Position numbers and translations under genes: made by a program
NCBI RefSeq assembly: GCF_035685805.1
Contig: NZ_DASSAB010000049.1
Coordinates: forward strand, 14,574-78,573
From: Dyella_A sp035685805
Lineage (GTDB): Bacteria; Pseudomonadota; Gammaproteobacteria; Xanthomonadales; Rhodanobacteraceae
Direction of reading: 5' to 3'
Length of the DNA stretch: 64,000 bases
The notes under the pieces: model-generated
The model's input: the letters and a program-made list of their open reading frames with translations, nothing else
Told to the model about the DNA's origin: nothing
The model's database searches: none
Part shown: positions 61,694 through 64,000 of the stretch, in pieces
How positions within the stretch are numbered: the first letter of the stretch is position 1
Layout of the letters: each line of letters begins with the position of its first letter

Positions 61694-61714
61694 CCACTGG
61701 CGCCGAAAGCTGGC

Positions 61715-63865
<2,151 letters not shown>

Positions 63866-63877
<12 letters not shown>

Positions 63878-64000
63878 GACGTCCCCGCCCTCACCGCGGC
63901 CGGCGCCGAGATCCGCGGCTGGGTGATCGATGCTCCGCTGCAACCGGATCTCGATGCCGACATACGCTCGGCCTACGCGAAGCTCTGCGCCGAAAGCGGC
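63866..64000 (+). pseudogene. Fragment of a second, divergent PEP synthase, cut by the window end
   Basis: On the plus strand, the codons from 63866 read IDVEDVPALTAAGAEIRGW and continue VIDAPLQPDLDADIRSAYAKL to the window end. This matches the same region of PpsA as the start of the minus-strand copy (E. coli: AGAQIRQWIIDTPFQPELE). The 35 aligned residues share 19 identities with the minus-strand copy, so it is not an exact inverted duplicate. No start codon or N-terminal region precedes it; the sequence upstream is the complement of the minus-strand ppsA. Whether it continues as a complete C-terminus lies beyond the window. It is either a truncated paralogue or foreign sequence joined by assembly. 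Confidence 0.8.

Overview
The window is a GC-rich, densely coded chromosomal segment of a gammaproteobacterium. It most likely comes from the Xanthomonadales, Rhodanobacteraceae-like (Rhodanobacter, Dyella or Luteibacter type). This rests on gene order (his operon; pyrG-kdsA-eno-ftsB-ispD-ispF; truD-surE-pcm-yqaA-nlpD; rlmE-ftsH; tig-clpP-clpX-lon-hupB-ppiD; gloB-rnhA-dnaQ), on bifunctional HisB and fused HisIE, and on a GTAGGAGC-type REP element. No sequence search was run, so genus-level placement is inference. There is no prophage, IS element, CRISPR array or rRNA operon.

Layout. 1-5.1 kb: end of hisD, then hisC-hisB-hisH-hisA-hisF-hisIE, mostly coupled by 4-bp stop/start overlaps. 5.1-5.7 kb: a gap without a recognisable gene. 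5.7-15.8 kb: an accessory-looking operon with a YqiJ-like OB-fold membrane protein, a YqiK-like flotillin, a 1746-aa AAA ATPase (DUF3686 type), a helical protein running in frame into TelA, and a small TerB/EF-hand-like protein. This is the least understood part of the window. 16-19 kb (minus): methionine salvage mtnB-mtnD-mtnC followed by a secreted C13 (legumain-like) peptidase, with a perfect 14-bp palindrome at the mtnB start. 19.1-24.2 kb: HiPIP, two tandem APC permeases, a Nudix hydrolase and 3-hydroxyanthranilate dioxygenase. 24.3-26.4 kb (minus): SigK-like sigma factor, RskA-like anti-sigma factor and a FAS1 protein. 26.5-30.3 kb (minus): parE and an aminopeptidase P.

30.4-45.6 kb is mostly plus-strand housekeeping: CTP, KDO, enolase, division, isoprenoid, Mg2+ transport, tRNA modification, repair, envelope, rRNA methylation and FtsH. 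45.7-46.7 kb holds six tRNAs (Arg-ACG, Pro-TGG, Arg-TCT, His-GTG, Lys-CTT, Leu-TAG). 46.8-55.7 kb is a protein quality-control block (tig, clpP, clpX, lon, hupB, tRNA-Val, tRNA-Asp, ppiD). 55.8-60.5 kb has mltD-gloB (minus), a degenerate methyltransferase, rnhA-dnaQ and a PP2C phosphatase. 60.6-64 kb has tRNA-Ser(CGA), a PsrA-like TetR regulator and phosphoenolpyruvate synthase (minus).

Most striking observation: at about 63,866-63,877 the minus-strand ppsA loses its N-terminus, and the plus strand immediately begins encoding the same region of a second, divergent PpsA. The junction sits on the 10-bp palindrome TCGACGTCGA. This is either a head-to-head rearrangement between two ppsA genes or an assembly chimera. 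Second in interest is the flotillin/giant-ATPase/TelA operon, a probable membrane-stress system with a possible frameshift or gene fusion at telA.
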